A program made the position numbers and the translations under genes. Below are positions 16,310 through 23,619 of a DNA stretch of 38,446 bases, one piece after another (the first letter of the stretch is position 1; every line of letters starts with the position of its first letter). The notes beneath the pieces are model-generated. The model made no database searches, had not been told where the DNA came from, and worked only from the letters and a program-made list of their open reading frames with translations. The stretch comes from Succinivibrio dextrinosolvens DSM 3072 (GTDB lineage Bacteria > Pseudomonadota > Gammaproteobacteria > Enterobacterales > Succinivibrionaceae): contig NZ_FUXX01000024.1 in assembly GCF_900167015.1 (NCBI RefSeq), forward strand, positions 1-38,446. Direction: 5' to 3'.

Positions 16310-18187
16310 ATGGATAAGTCTCTATTACCAAACATATATGAATTCATTTCCAAAACATACCCTTTCTCTCAATTGAGTGAACTTGAGAAAGATGCTACTG
16401 CAACAAAAATTCAGATTACATACCATTCCCCTGGAGATGTGCTTGAGGATGAAACTCTGGCAGGTGCCGGTTTATTTATGGTTAGAGCTGGTGTAGTTGA
16501 AACCAGATATAAGAATGACGGCTCACTAAGAGGAAGATTCAGTGTTGGTGATACCTTCGGCTTCACTCAGATGGATAAAGAAGGAAAGAGTGACTATAAG
16601 GCAGTTTTCCTTGAAAATACCCTTCTCTATCTTCTTCCTAGAACTGTTCTTCATTATTTAATTGAAAAGAATAAGGCTGTAGGCGATTACTTTGACTCTA
16701 AGGAATGGGTTCGTCTGTCCTCATCTCATAACTATGCAGATGAAATCTCAGAAGAAGAAAAACAGTCATCAACATTTAAATCTATTGATTCAGTCTGCAA
16801 TCACGACCTTGCAATCGTTACCCCTTCAACCTCTATCGTTGATACCGCCATCAAACTTGGCGAACACAATACCGATATGGCTGTGGTTATTGAATATGAC
16901 GAGCTTAAAGGTGTAGTTACCAAATCAGATATCACCCTTAAAGCTGTTGCCAAGAGCATGGATATCAATTCCCCTATCAACGAAATCATGACAAGAAACA
17001 TCATGACCATCGAATCAAATCAGTCTGTATATGACGCTTTGGAAATGATGGTAATGTACGACATAAAAAACATTCCAGTCATGAAGAACAACAAGGTATT
17101 CGGTACAGTTTCTACCACCAGTCTGTTACAGAATTCTCAGCTTCAGACAGTTTACCTGTGTCAGGAACTCCAGACTGCAAAGGATGTGAATAAGATCATT
17201 TCACTGTCAAAACAGAAAAAAGAAATCTTTGAAACTCTGGTAACAACTAATGTTAAGCCTCACACTATACAGAAGGTTATGAGCCATATTGCAGACAACT
17301 TCGCTCAGGCTTTTGTACGAATCGCAGAAGATCAGCTGGGACGCGCTCCTGTTGACTATGCGTTCGTTGCAGCAGGCTCTCAGGCTCGTTCAGAGGTTCA
17401 GTTCCTGTCTGATCAGGACAACTGCATTATTACCAAGACCGAGCTTACAGACGAACAGAGAGAATACTTTGTAAAGCTAGCCAAATTTGTAACCGAAAAT
17501 CTGGATAAGTGCGGATACCCACTGTGTGATGGTAATTTCATGGCATCAAATCCTCGCTGGGTGGCAAGTCTTGATACATGGAAGTCATACTACACCAAGT
17601 GGATTTCAGATACAGATCAGGATGCAATCCTATCAAGCTCAGTATTTTTAGATATGAGATGTCTTTACGGTCATACCCTGCTGGTAAAACAGCTGCGCAT
17701 GCATCTGATTGAGACTGCAAAGAACAACAGTCGCTTTATGGCAACTCTGATGAATATATCTGCAGCAGTATCACCTCCTGTAGGTACCTTCAGACAGTTT
17801 GTTCTTACCAAGGACGGAGACAACAAACCATATCTGAATATCAAGAAACAGGCTATCAATCTGATTATTGAAATGGCTCGACTATACGGTATCTGCGCAC
17901 AAACAGACACCACTGATACCTATGAAAGATTGAAGGCAGCTGTTAAGGCAGATCTGTTAAAGGAAGAAGACTATAAGGAGCTTTCTGAGGCTTATACCTT
18001 CCTGAACAGCGTACGATTCAACCACCAGCTTAAATCAATGAAGAATGGAGAGAAACTCTCTAACAATATCGTTCCTAACGATTTAAGCCAGTTTGAAAGA
18101 AACCACCTAAGAGATGCTTTCCAGATTATTGCTAAGCATCAGAAGGGCGCTTTATTCAGATTCGCTGGAGGTCGCGGAGTTCTATAA
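16310..18187 (+). CDS. cNMP-binding/CBS/DUF294 nucleotidyltransferase-like protein
   Basis: 625 residues from the ATG after GAGGGG; an in-frame GTG at 16304 would overlap that ribosome site. Order of domains: cyclic-nucleotide-binding-like fold (~15-125, with AGLFMVRAGVVETRY and FSVGDTFGF), a CBS pair (~150-270, with SPINEIMTRNIMTIE), then a GlnD-type nucleotidyltransferase domain with GSQARSEVQ (from Gly356) and the metal-binding pair Asp368/Asp370 in LSDQDN, then the DUF294 C-terminal helical domain with the final RFAGGRG. Proteins of this build are widespread next to a DnaQ-like exonuclease, as here; substrate and signal are not known to me. It is likely cytoplasmic. Its stop overlaps the next start by one base. 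Confidence 0.88.
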   Translation: MDKSLLPNIYEFISKTYPFSQLSELEKDATATKIQITYHSPGDVLEDETLAGAGLFMVRAGVVETRYKNDGSLRGRFSVGDTFGFTQMDKEGKSDYKAVFLENTLLYLLPRTVLHYLIEKNKAVGDYFDSKEWVRLSSSHNYADEISEEEKQSSTFKSIDSVCNHDLAIVTPSTSIVDTAIKLGEHNTDMAVVIEYDELKGVVTKSDITLKAVAKSMDINSPINEIMTRNIMTIESNQSVYDALEMMVMYDIKNIPVMKNNKVFGTVSTTSLLQNSQLQTVYLCQELQTAKDVNKIISLSKQKKEIFETLVTTNVKPHTIQKVMSHIADNFAQAFVRIAEDQLGRAPVDYAFVAAGSQARSEVQFLSDQDNCIITKTELTDEQREYFVKLAKFVTENLDKCGYPLCDGNFMASNPRWVASLDTWKSYYTKWISDTDQDAILSSSVFLDMRCLYGHTLLVKQLRMHLIETAKNNSRFMATLMNISAAVSPPVGTFRQFVLTKDGDNKPYLNIKKQAINLIIEMARLYGICAQTDTTDTYERLKAAVKADLLKEEDYKELSEAYTFLNSVRFNHQLKSMKNGEKLSNNIVPNDLSQFERNHLRDAFQIIAKHQKGALFRFAGGRGVL

Positions 18188-18885
18188 TGGAAATCTTAAA
18201 GCTATTTGACAGGGTCGAAAAACATAGAAAACAGTGTAAGAAGTTCCTGTCATCATCCAGATGTACAGAGGAAATAAAACCGTTTTATGAGAGGGAACTC
18301 CCTTCTTCAGATAGCTTTATTGATCAGTGCAAGTTTACCTCAATTGACTTTGAAACAACCGGAGTTGACCCAACTGATAATTACATTCTGTCTATAGGTG
18401 GAATCGGTCTGGTTAAAAACTCCATTGACTTTAACACATCATTTCATTATTTCGTTAACAATTCAAAATATATCAAAAAAGACTCAGCAGTTATCAATCA
18501 GATCACTCCTGAGCAGCTTATAAATGGAAAAGATCCGGTTGCTGCTGTAGTTGAGCTTTTAGATAAAATCTCAGGCGGAATCGTACTTGTTCACTGCAAA
18601 TATATTGAAATGAATTTCATTAAGAAGACATTAGGTCTTGAGGATAAAGATCCTCTGCCATTTATTGTCTTTGACACCATGTCAATAGAAAAGAATCTAA
18701 GACGAAATGAACCTAATCCTGATGTAAGACTAGTGTCAATCAGAGAAAAACGTGGATTCCCAGCATATGAAGCCCATAATGCTCTAGTTGATAGTCTGGC
18801 AACAGCAGAAGTTTTCTTAGCACAGCTTAAAGATCTGTTTGGGAACAAAAGAGCTACAGTAGGTCCTGTAGCTGAAAGATCTTAG
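18187..18885 (+). CDS. DnaQ-like 3'-5' exonuclease
   Basis: 232 residues; start ATG shares a base with the preceding stop (TAATG), so the two are translated together. DEDDh fold: ExoI FTSIDFETTGVDP with Asp54 and Glu56; ExoII around VLVHCKYIEMNF, where the usual Asp is Glu; ExoIII AHNALVDSLATAEVFL with His and Asp. About 45 residues precede ExoI, as in exonucleases paired with DUF294 proteins rather than DNA polymerase III epsilon. Its target, DNA, RNA or a small nucleotide, is unknown. A strong terminator follows. Confidence 0.85.
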   Translation: MEILKLFDRVEKHRKQCKKFLSSSRCTEEIKPFYERELPSSDSFIDQCKFTSIDFETTGVDPTDNYILSIGGIGLVKNSIDFNTSFHYFVNNSKYIKKDSAVINQITPEQLINGKDPVAAVVELLDKISGGIVLVHCKYIEMNFIKKTLGLEDKDPLPFIVFDTMSIEKNLRRNEPNPDVRLVSIREKRGFPAYEAHNALVDSLATAEVFLAQLKDLFGNKRATVGPVAERS

Positions 18886-18916
18886 AAAACAAACAACAAA
18901 AGGAATTGAAACTTTT

Positions 18917-18950
18917 AACTGCGCCACTTTGTCTTGGCGCAGTTTTTTTT
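18917..18950 (+). terminator. Terminator of the DUF294-exonuclease operon
   Basis: AACTGCGCCA (18917-18926), loop CTTTGTCT, TGGCGCAGTT (18935-18944), then TTTTTT. Lies between the exonuclease stop and the convergent suhB. Confidence 0.93.
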
Positions 18951-18960
18951 AATGGAATGA

Positions 18961-19764
18961 TTATTTTAGAATTGCAGGTAGATTCTGAACGTCACAAACC
19001 TGAAGAAGTGCACGTAGAACCTTTGGATTACCTGAAACTACGTTTCCACTCTTAACATAGTTTGGCTCGCCCATAAAGTCGGTTACGATACCACCAGCTT
19101 CACGAAGAATTAAATCACCAGCAGAGAAATCCCAAGCCTTTAAGCCCTGCTCTAGGTAGCCGTCAAAACGACCACAAGCTACATAGCACAGATCCAGACT
19201 TGCTGCACCCATACGACGTACGTCAGCACAATTTGAGATTAAACGAGAGAATAGCTCAAGATAAGCATGCATTCTGTCACGATATCTTGTTGGGAAAGCG
19301 GTACCAATGATAGCACCGTCTAATGAATCGCGTGAACCAACACGGATTCTGCGGCCATTTAAAAATGCTCCACTTCCACGAGCTGCAGTAAACATCTCGT
19401 TTGCCATTGGATCAAATACTACACCAATTTCAGTCTTGCCATTGTGTCTTAAAGCAATTGATACTGCGCAGTGAGGAATACCCTGAACAAAGTTTGTGGT
19501 ACCGTCGATAGGATCAATAATCCACTGATATTCAGAATCTGGATTACCCTGAACTCCACCTTCCTCTGCAATAATGCCATGGTCACGGAAAGACTTTAAT
19601 AAAGTGTCAACGATAACTTTTTCACACTGTTTATCAATGCTTGTAACCAAATCATCTTTATTCTTTGTTGCAACTTCAAAAGTATCTTGCTGGCCAATAT
19701 TGCGTGCAATTAGATTACCAGCAGCACGTGCAGCACGAACTGCAATGTTAAGCATTGGATGCAT
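18961..19764 (-). CDS. suhB: Inositol-1-monophosphatase SuhB
   Basis: 267 residues, the same length as E. coli SuhB, beginning MHPMLNIAVRAARAAGNLIA. Metal-binding motifs of the inositol-monophosphatase family are intact: AEEGG, WIIDPIDGTTNF and WDFSAGDLILREAGG. Besides the phosphatase activity, SuhB joins the Nus antitermination complex on rRNA operons in E. coli. A TATAAT lies on the minus strand about 80 bases upstream, without a clear -35 box. Single gene, convergent with the exonuclease. Confidence 0.95.
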   Translation of the reverse strand: MHPMLNIAVRAARAAGNLIARNIGQQDTFEVATKNKDDLVTSIDKQCEKVIVDTLLKSFRDHGIIAEEGGVQGNPDSEYQWIIDPIDGTTNFVQGIPHCAVSIALRHNGKTEIGVVFDPMANEMFTAARGSGAFLNGRRIRVGSRDSLDGAIIGTAFPTRYRDRMHAYLELFSRLISNCADVRRMGAASLDLCYVACGRFDGYLEQGLKAWDFSAGDLILREAGGIVTDFMGEPNYVKSGNVVSGNPKVLRALLQVCDVQNLPAILK

Positions 19765-19988
19765 TTTTAAATTCCATTTTTGAAAAAGCGATACACCGAA
19801 CTGAGGATTTTTCCCACATTGGTGCTAAAAAATTCTGACTAATTATAATATAATTTTTTAGAAATTTTGAATTTATAAAAAAAAATTACATTACATCCTG
19901 TTTCTTCACCTTATTTTTTTGAAGAAAACTGATAAAAAAGCCTTTTAATTTTTTTTAACTTAGGTAACTTTCGGATTAGAAACAGCAA

Positions 19989-20261
19989 ATGCATAAGATT
20001 ATTCTTGCATTTGGTCTTGTTTTGCTTCTGATTACAGGCTGCACAGCCCATAATAAAGAGATAGAGGATCCTGTTAAGGCAGAGCTTTTAAAACCAGCTC
20101 CTCCTGTAACAGTTGAGACTGATGCAGATAAAGAGCAAAGCACAGAAGACAAAAACAAAGATAACGAGGAAAGCAAAGGTGTAGCCTACTATCTGACAGT
20201 GGGTGTTGGAACAGTATTCTACACAGGTCTTTACGTACTGAGCGAAATAGTCAGTCATTAA
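19989..20261 (+). CDS. Small lipoprotein of unknown function
   Basis: 90 residues. Signal of lipoprotein type: hydrophobic residues 4-15 then LITGC, with Cys18 as the acylated residue and Thr at +2, which favours the outer membrane. The middle (~25-60) is a charged, low-complexity linker; the end (~63-85) is a second hydrophobic, glycine-containing stretch (TVGVGTVFYTGLYVL). I do not recognise the family. Its stop overlaps the start of a terminator, so it is monocistronic. Confidence 0.75.
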   Translation: MHKIILAFGLVLLLITGCTAHNKEIEDPVKAELLKPAPPVTVETDADKEQSTEDKNKDNEESKGVAYYLTVGVGTVFYTGLYVLSEIVSH

Positions 20262-20292
20262 AGAGAAGTTTCAGCTTCTCTTTATATTTTTT
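20260..20292 (+). terminator. Terminator of the lipoprotein gene
   Basis: AAAGAGAAG (20260-20268), loop TTTCAG, CTTCTCTTT (20275-20283), then ATATTTTTT. Begins inside the stop codon region and ends 15 bases before the next start. Confidence 0.85.
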
Positions 20293-20306
20293 AGGTTGGA
20301 ACGATT

Positions 20307-20828
20307 ATGGCAGATAAAGATTTATATACAAAGGTTAAGTCTGACTTAACAAACGCTGGAATCAACGAAGGTCACTTTCAGTGGTATGCACTGATGCTGG
20401 GAGCTCTGGCAAAAGGAATCGCTCCAGGCAACAGAGTATTCAACTCCATCTTCTCAAACCTCCTAAATGACGGAGAACCTCTTCCAGGAGCAGTAGTTGC
20501 AGCTATGACCAATCTTGCTATGGATTGTGAATCAAAGCTTGAGAATGCGGACGAGGATCTGTTTGCTATGCCAGACTCATCCGTAGAAAAGAAAATCAGA
20601 CTTCAGGTTTTAGCAGACCTTTCCTATGGACTGTCATTAGGATTAAGCATCAATGCTGAGGATGGCACCATGGAGAAGATTAAGGATAAGGAGCTTCTTG
20701 CTGATCTTGCAACTATTTCAGAGGTTTCAAGAGTTGATACCGATGCAGAGCTCGATGAAGAGGATCTCAAGAATGTTCTTGAGTTCATGCTGGATGTTTT
20801 AACCAAGACCTACCAGAAAAACCAGTAA
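20307..20828 (+). CDS. UPF0149 (YgfB/YecA-like) family protein
   Basis: 173 residues, acidic, all-helical. The pattern GHFQWYALMLGALAKG, then LADLSYGLSLGLS, then a DEEDLKNVLEFMLDVL helix near the end is that of UPF0149 proteins such as E. coli YgfB (about 190 residues). Members in Pseudomonas repress an amidase gene by antagonising AlpA; a general role is not settled. It is isolated from the pepP-ubi genes that flank ygfB in enterics. The long Met-less stretch and terminators on both sides show an independent unit. Family call is moderate. Confidence 0.62.
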   Translation: MADKDLYTKVKSDLTNAGINEGHFQWYALMLGALAKGIAPGNRVFNSIFSNLLNDGEPLPGAVVAAMTNLAMDCESKLENADEDLFAMPDSSVEKKIRLQVLADLSYGLSLGLSINAEDGTMEKIKDKELLADLATISEVSRVDTDAELDEEDLKNVLEFMLDVLTKTYQKNQ

Positions 20829-20838
20829 AGGTTTTTAT

Positions 20839-20874
20839 ACTGAAACACTCAAAAGAGTGTTTCAGTTCTATTTT
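20839..20874 (+). terminator. Terminator between UPF0149 gene and uvrB
   Basis: ACTGAAACACTC (20839-20850), loop AAAA, GAGTGTTTCAGT (20855-20866), then TCTATTTT. Perfect 12-bp stem; may also serve the convergent uvrB, though the other side has fewer T. Confidence 0.88.
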
Positions 20875-22920
20875 CTATTCCTTATCATCAAGGCCCGGCA
20901 TTAGAATCAGAGCCTGTTTCAAGTCAGCAATTTCATCACGGAGAGCAGCCGCTTCCTCAAACTTAAGCTCTCTTGCAAGATCAACCATCTTGTCGGTTAA
21001 TACCTTGATTCTTGAAGTGATTTCCTTTGCTGTCATCCTGTGAGCAGAATTCTTCTTCTCCCACTCCTTTCGAGACATCGGTCTCTTGCGTTCTTCATCA
21101 GGAACCTTAAATGAACTGGTATCGTTGATGGCAACTTCCATAATATCCAGGATCTTCTTTTCAATCTGCTTAGGAACTATACCGTGGTCATGATTGTATT
21201 TTTCCTGAATCTCACGTCGCCTCTGGGTTACATCAATAGTTTCCTGCATCGAAGGGGTAACCTTATCCGCGTAGAAGATTGCCTTTCCATTAACATTTCT
21301 GGCGGCACGGCCAACAGTCTGAATCAGTGATCTAGTAGAACGAAGGAAGCCTTCCTTATCAGCATCCAGAATAGCAACCAAGGATACTTCAGGCATATCC
21401 AGACCTTCACGCAGCAGGTTAATACCGATAAGAGCATCAAACTCTCCTAAGCGCAGGTCACGGATAATCTCCATTCTTTCAACTGTATCAATATCAGAAT
21501 GCAGATATCTTACGCGTATATCATGTTCAGCAAGGTAGCCAGTTAGCTCCTCTGCCATTTTCTTGGTTAGAGTCGTCACAAGTACGCGCTCGTTCTTTCT
21601 GGCGCGCTCACGGATCTCACTCATAACATCATCAACCTGGGAGGCAACTGGTCGTACTTCAATAATCGGATCTAAAAGACCGGTTGGTCTGATAATCTGT
21701 TCAACAACCTGAGAAGATTCCTTTAACTCCATTTCTGCTGGAGTTGCAGACACATATAAAGTCTTAGGCTGCAGCTTTCTGAACTCATCGAATTTCAGAG
21801 GACGGTTATCAAAAGCAGAAGGAAGACGGAAACCAAAATTAACAAGGCTTTCCTTTCTTGAGAAATCTCCTTTATACATGGCACCAATCTGAGGTACAGT
21901 CACGTGCGACTCATCGATGATTAGCAGACCATCTTCCGGCAGATAATCAAAAAGACAAGGAGGAGGTTCTCCCTCTTTTCTTCCTGTAAGATACCTTGAG
22001 TAGTTCTCGATTCCAGAGCAATAACCAAGCTCGTTGATCATCTCAATATCGTAGGTTGTTCTCTCTCTGATTCTCTGTTCTTCAAGCAGTTTGCCGTTAT
22101 CAAGGAAATACTGACATCTGTCCTTTAGTTCTTCCTTTATCTGCTCTACCGCGTGATCCAGAATATTCTTTGGTGTTACATAATGAGTCTTAGGGAAGAT
22201 GGTTACTCTAGGCAGAATCTGCTTAATCTCACCTGTAAGAGGATCAAAGGTCTTAATAGACTCAACCTCTTCATCAAAGAGTTCAATTCTTACAGCATAG
22301 CCATCAGAGTCTGAAGGATAAATATCGATAACATCCCCTCTAACTCTGAATGTTGAACGAGCAAAGCCAAGATCATTTCTTGTGTACTGGAGATCTGACA
22401 GTCGTCTCGTAATCTGCTCCTGAGAAATAAACTCACCACGTGAAACATGGAGCATCATCTTAAGATATGTTTCAGGCTCACCTAAACCATAGATGGCAGA
22501 TACCGAACAGACCACAATCACGTCCTTTCGCTCCATAAGAGCCTTGGTGGCAGAAAGTCTCATCTGATCGATATGATCATTTACCTGAGCATCCTTTTCG
22601 ATATAGGTATCAGATGCGGCAACATAGGCTTCAGGCTGATAGTAGTCGTAATATGAAACGAAGTACTCCACCGCATTCTCGGGAAAAAATTCCTTCATCT
22701 CTCCATATAGCTGAGCCGCGAGAGTCTTGTTATGAGAAAGGATCATTGTAGGACGGTTCAATGAAGCTATAATATTTGCCATGGTAAAAGTTTTACCAGA
22801 ACCTGTAACACCTAAGAGGGTCTGAAACTTATCTCCCCGCTCAAAGCCTTTACGAATAGCCTCAATAGCCTGAGGCTGATCGCCTGTTGGCTTAAACTCT
22901 GAATGTAGCTTGAAATCCAT
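20875..22920 (-). CDS. uvrB: Excinuclease ABC subunit B
   Basis: 681 residues (E. coli 673). The damage-verifying helicase of nucleotide-excision repair, acting with UvrA and UvrC. Walker A GVTGSGKT is at residues 37-44; the beta-hairpin that locks the strand is [20 protein letters not shown] from about residue 92; [15 protein letters not shown] is the DEAD-like box; [11 protein letters not shown] is motif VI; the C-terminal UVR domain ([18 protein letters not shown]) binds UvrC. Its upstream region lacks a recognisable CTGT-N8-ACAG SOS box and has another palindrome instead. Confidence 0.98.
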   Translation of the reverse strand: MDFKLHSEFKPTGDQPQAIEAIRKGFERGDKFQTLLGVTGSGKTFTMANIIASLNRPTMILSHNKTLAAQLYGEMKEFFPENAVEYFVSYYDYYQPEAYVAASDTYIEKDAQVNDHIDQMRLSATKALMERKDVIVVCSVSAIYGLGEPETYLKMMLHVSRGEFISQEQITRRLSDLQYTRNDLGFARSTFRVRGDVIDIYPSDSDGYAVRIELFDEEVESIKTFDPLTGEIKQILPRVTIFPKTHYVTPKNILDHAVEQIKEELKDRCQYFLDNGKLLEEQRIRERTTYDIEMINELGYCSGIENYSRYLTGRKEGEPPPCLFDYLPEDGLLIIDESHVTVPQIGAMYKGDFSRKESLVNFGFRLPSAFDNRPLKFDEFRKLQPKTLYVSATPAEMELKESSQVVEQIIRPTGLLDPIIEVRPVASQVDDVMSEIRERARKNERVLVTTLTKKMAEELTGYLAEHDIRVRYLHSDIDTVERMEIIRDLRLGEFDALIGINLLREGLDMPEVSLVAILDADKEGFLRSTRSLIQTVGRAARNVNGKAIFYADKVTPSMQETIDVTQRRREIQEKYNHDHGIVPKQIEKKILDIMEVAINDTSSFKVPDEERKRPMSRKEWEKKNSAHRMTAKEITSRIKVLTDKMVDLARELKFEEAAALRDEIADLKQALILMPGLDDKE

Positions 22921-22974
22921 AAATATAAACCGGTAAGATTATTTTGAGTGGCGGAACAGCCTTGTTGTGAATAA

Positions 22975-22988
22975 TACTTTCGAAAGTA
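22975..22988. promoter_or_regulatory. Perfect palindrome upstream of uvrB
   Basis: TACTTTCGAAAGTA, 14 bp, centred about 60 bases upstream of the uvrB start. Placed where an operator would lie. It does not match the enteric LexA box. Confidence 0.45.
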
Positions 22989-23052
22989 ATGCTAACACTA
23001 AAAGAAAATTAAGAGAATTGTAAACAGAGAGAAATTTTATCTAGTGCAGAAA

Positions 23053-23075
23053 TAAAAAAAGCAACCTACGGTTGC
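23053..23075 (-). terminator. Terminator of the tRNA-Asn pair
   Basis: On the minus strand GCAACC-GTA-GGTTGC followed by TTTTTTTATT, starting nine bases after the CCA end of the second tRNA. Confidence 0.92.
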
Positions 23076-23083
23076 TCTGTGCG

Positions 23084-23159
23084 TGGCTCCTCCTGCGGGA
23101 CTCGAACCTGCGACATACGGATTAACAGTCCGCCGTTCTACCGACTGAACTAAGGAGGA
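23084..23159 (-). tRNA. tRNA-Asn (GUU)
   Basis: 76 nt on the minus strand, 5' TCCTCCTTAGTTCAG, anticodon GTT in the loop CTGTTAA, T-arm GGTTCGAGTCC, CCA encoded. The acceptor stem TCCTCCT pairs with AGGAGG plus discriminator. Very close to E. coli tRNA-Asn. Second of two copies in one transcript. Confidence 0.98.
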
Positions 23160-23182
23160 ATACCTTGCTTTTACTTTTTGAT

Positions 23183-23258
23183 TGGCTCCTCCTGCGGGAC
23201 TCGAACCTGCGACATACGGATTAACAGTCCGCCGTTCTACCGACTGAACTAAGGAGGA
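23183..23258 (-). tRNA. tRNA-Asn (GUU), second copy
   Basis: 76 nt, base-for-base the same as the copy at 23084-23159, and separated from it by 23 bases. First in the transcript, 43 bases downstream of a consensus promoter. A leader hairpin GTTTTCAC-GACAAG-GTGAAAAC lies just upstream (23272-23293). Confidence 0.98.
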
Positions 23259-23300
23259 ACGCCTCAATTTTGTTTTCACCTTGTCGTGAAAACGGAAGTC

Positions 23301-23329
23301 ATTATAGAGGCAGATCATTAGTCTGTCAA
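23301..23329 (-). promoter_or_regulatory. Consensus sigma-70 promoter of the tRNA genes
   Basis: On the minus strand TTGACA, 17-base spacer, TATAAT: perfect match in both boxes and spacing. Strength fits stable-RNA genes. Confidence 0.95.
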
Positions 23330-23357
23330 CACTAAAAAAGAAAAATAATTTCAGGAA

Positions 23358-23377
23358 TTATGCTCATATGAGCATAA
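23358..23377. promoter_or_regulatory. 20-bp perfect palindrome between bcsF and the tRNAs
   Basis: TTATGCTCAT / ATGAGCATAA with no spacer, 40 bases after the bcsF stop and 29 bases upstream of the tRNA -35 box. It could be a protein-binding site or a transcript 3' end for bcsEF; there is no T-run directly after it. Confidence 0.5.
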
Positions 23378-23416
23378 AACAAGGAGGGATTCGATATATA
23401 AGCCATTCTGTTATTT

Positions 23417-23611
23417 TTAATTTTTTCCACTGTTCAGATAATCTCGGAAACTGCCCTTTGATTTCAGATTAGAACGTACATTTGGAGCTATTCTAAAAAA
23501 CAGTTTCATCCTATAGAAATTATCGCGGATATAAAAACCTAAAGGAACAAACAGAACCGCACACAGGATTATTACAAGAAGTACTTCCTTTTCAATTACT
23601 ATTGATTCCAT
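23417..23611 (-). CDS. bcsF: BcsF-like small membrane protein
   Basis: 64 residues against 63 in E. coli BcsF. One membrane segment (~8-27) with ILCAVLFVPLGFYIRDN, which lines up with IVVCALIFFPLGYLARH in the enteric protein, then a basic amphipathic tail with PNVRSNLKSKGSFRDY against its PRYVKPAGTLRR. BcsF recruits BcsE to the inner membrane in the E. coli-type cellulose secretion system. AGGAG precedes the ATG, eight bases after the bcsE stop, so the two are one operon, as in enterics. No bcsG follows: downstream are a palindrome and tRNA genes. Short length makes the call depend on the bcsE neighbour. Confidence 0.78.
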   Translation of the reverse strand: MESIVIEKEVLLVIILCAVLFVPLGFYIRDNFYRMKLFFRIAPNVRSNLKSKGSFRDYLNSGKN

Positions 23612-23619
23612 ATGCTCTC

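Noticed and set aside
23050..23260. Repeat of about 76 bp with a short spacer, reminiscent of a CRISPR or tandem duplication.
   Set aside because: Only two units, both complete tRNA genes; no CRISPR array or cas gene anywhere in the window.
23037..23318. A 93-codon open frame over the two tRNA genes, with a repeated protein segment.
   Set aside because: It is the translation of two tandem tRNA-Asn genes; the apparent protein repeat is the tRNA repeat.
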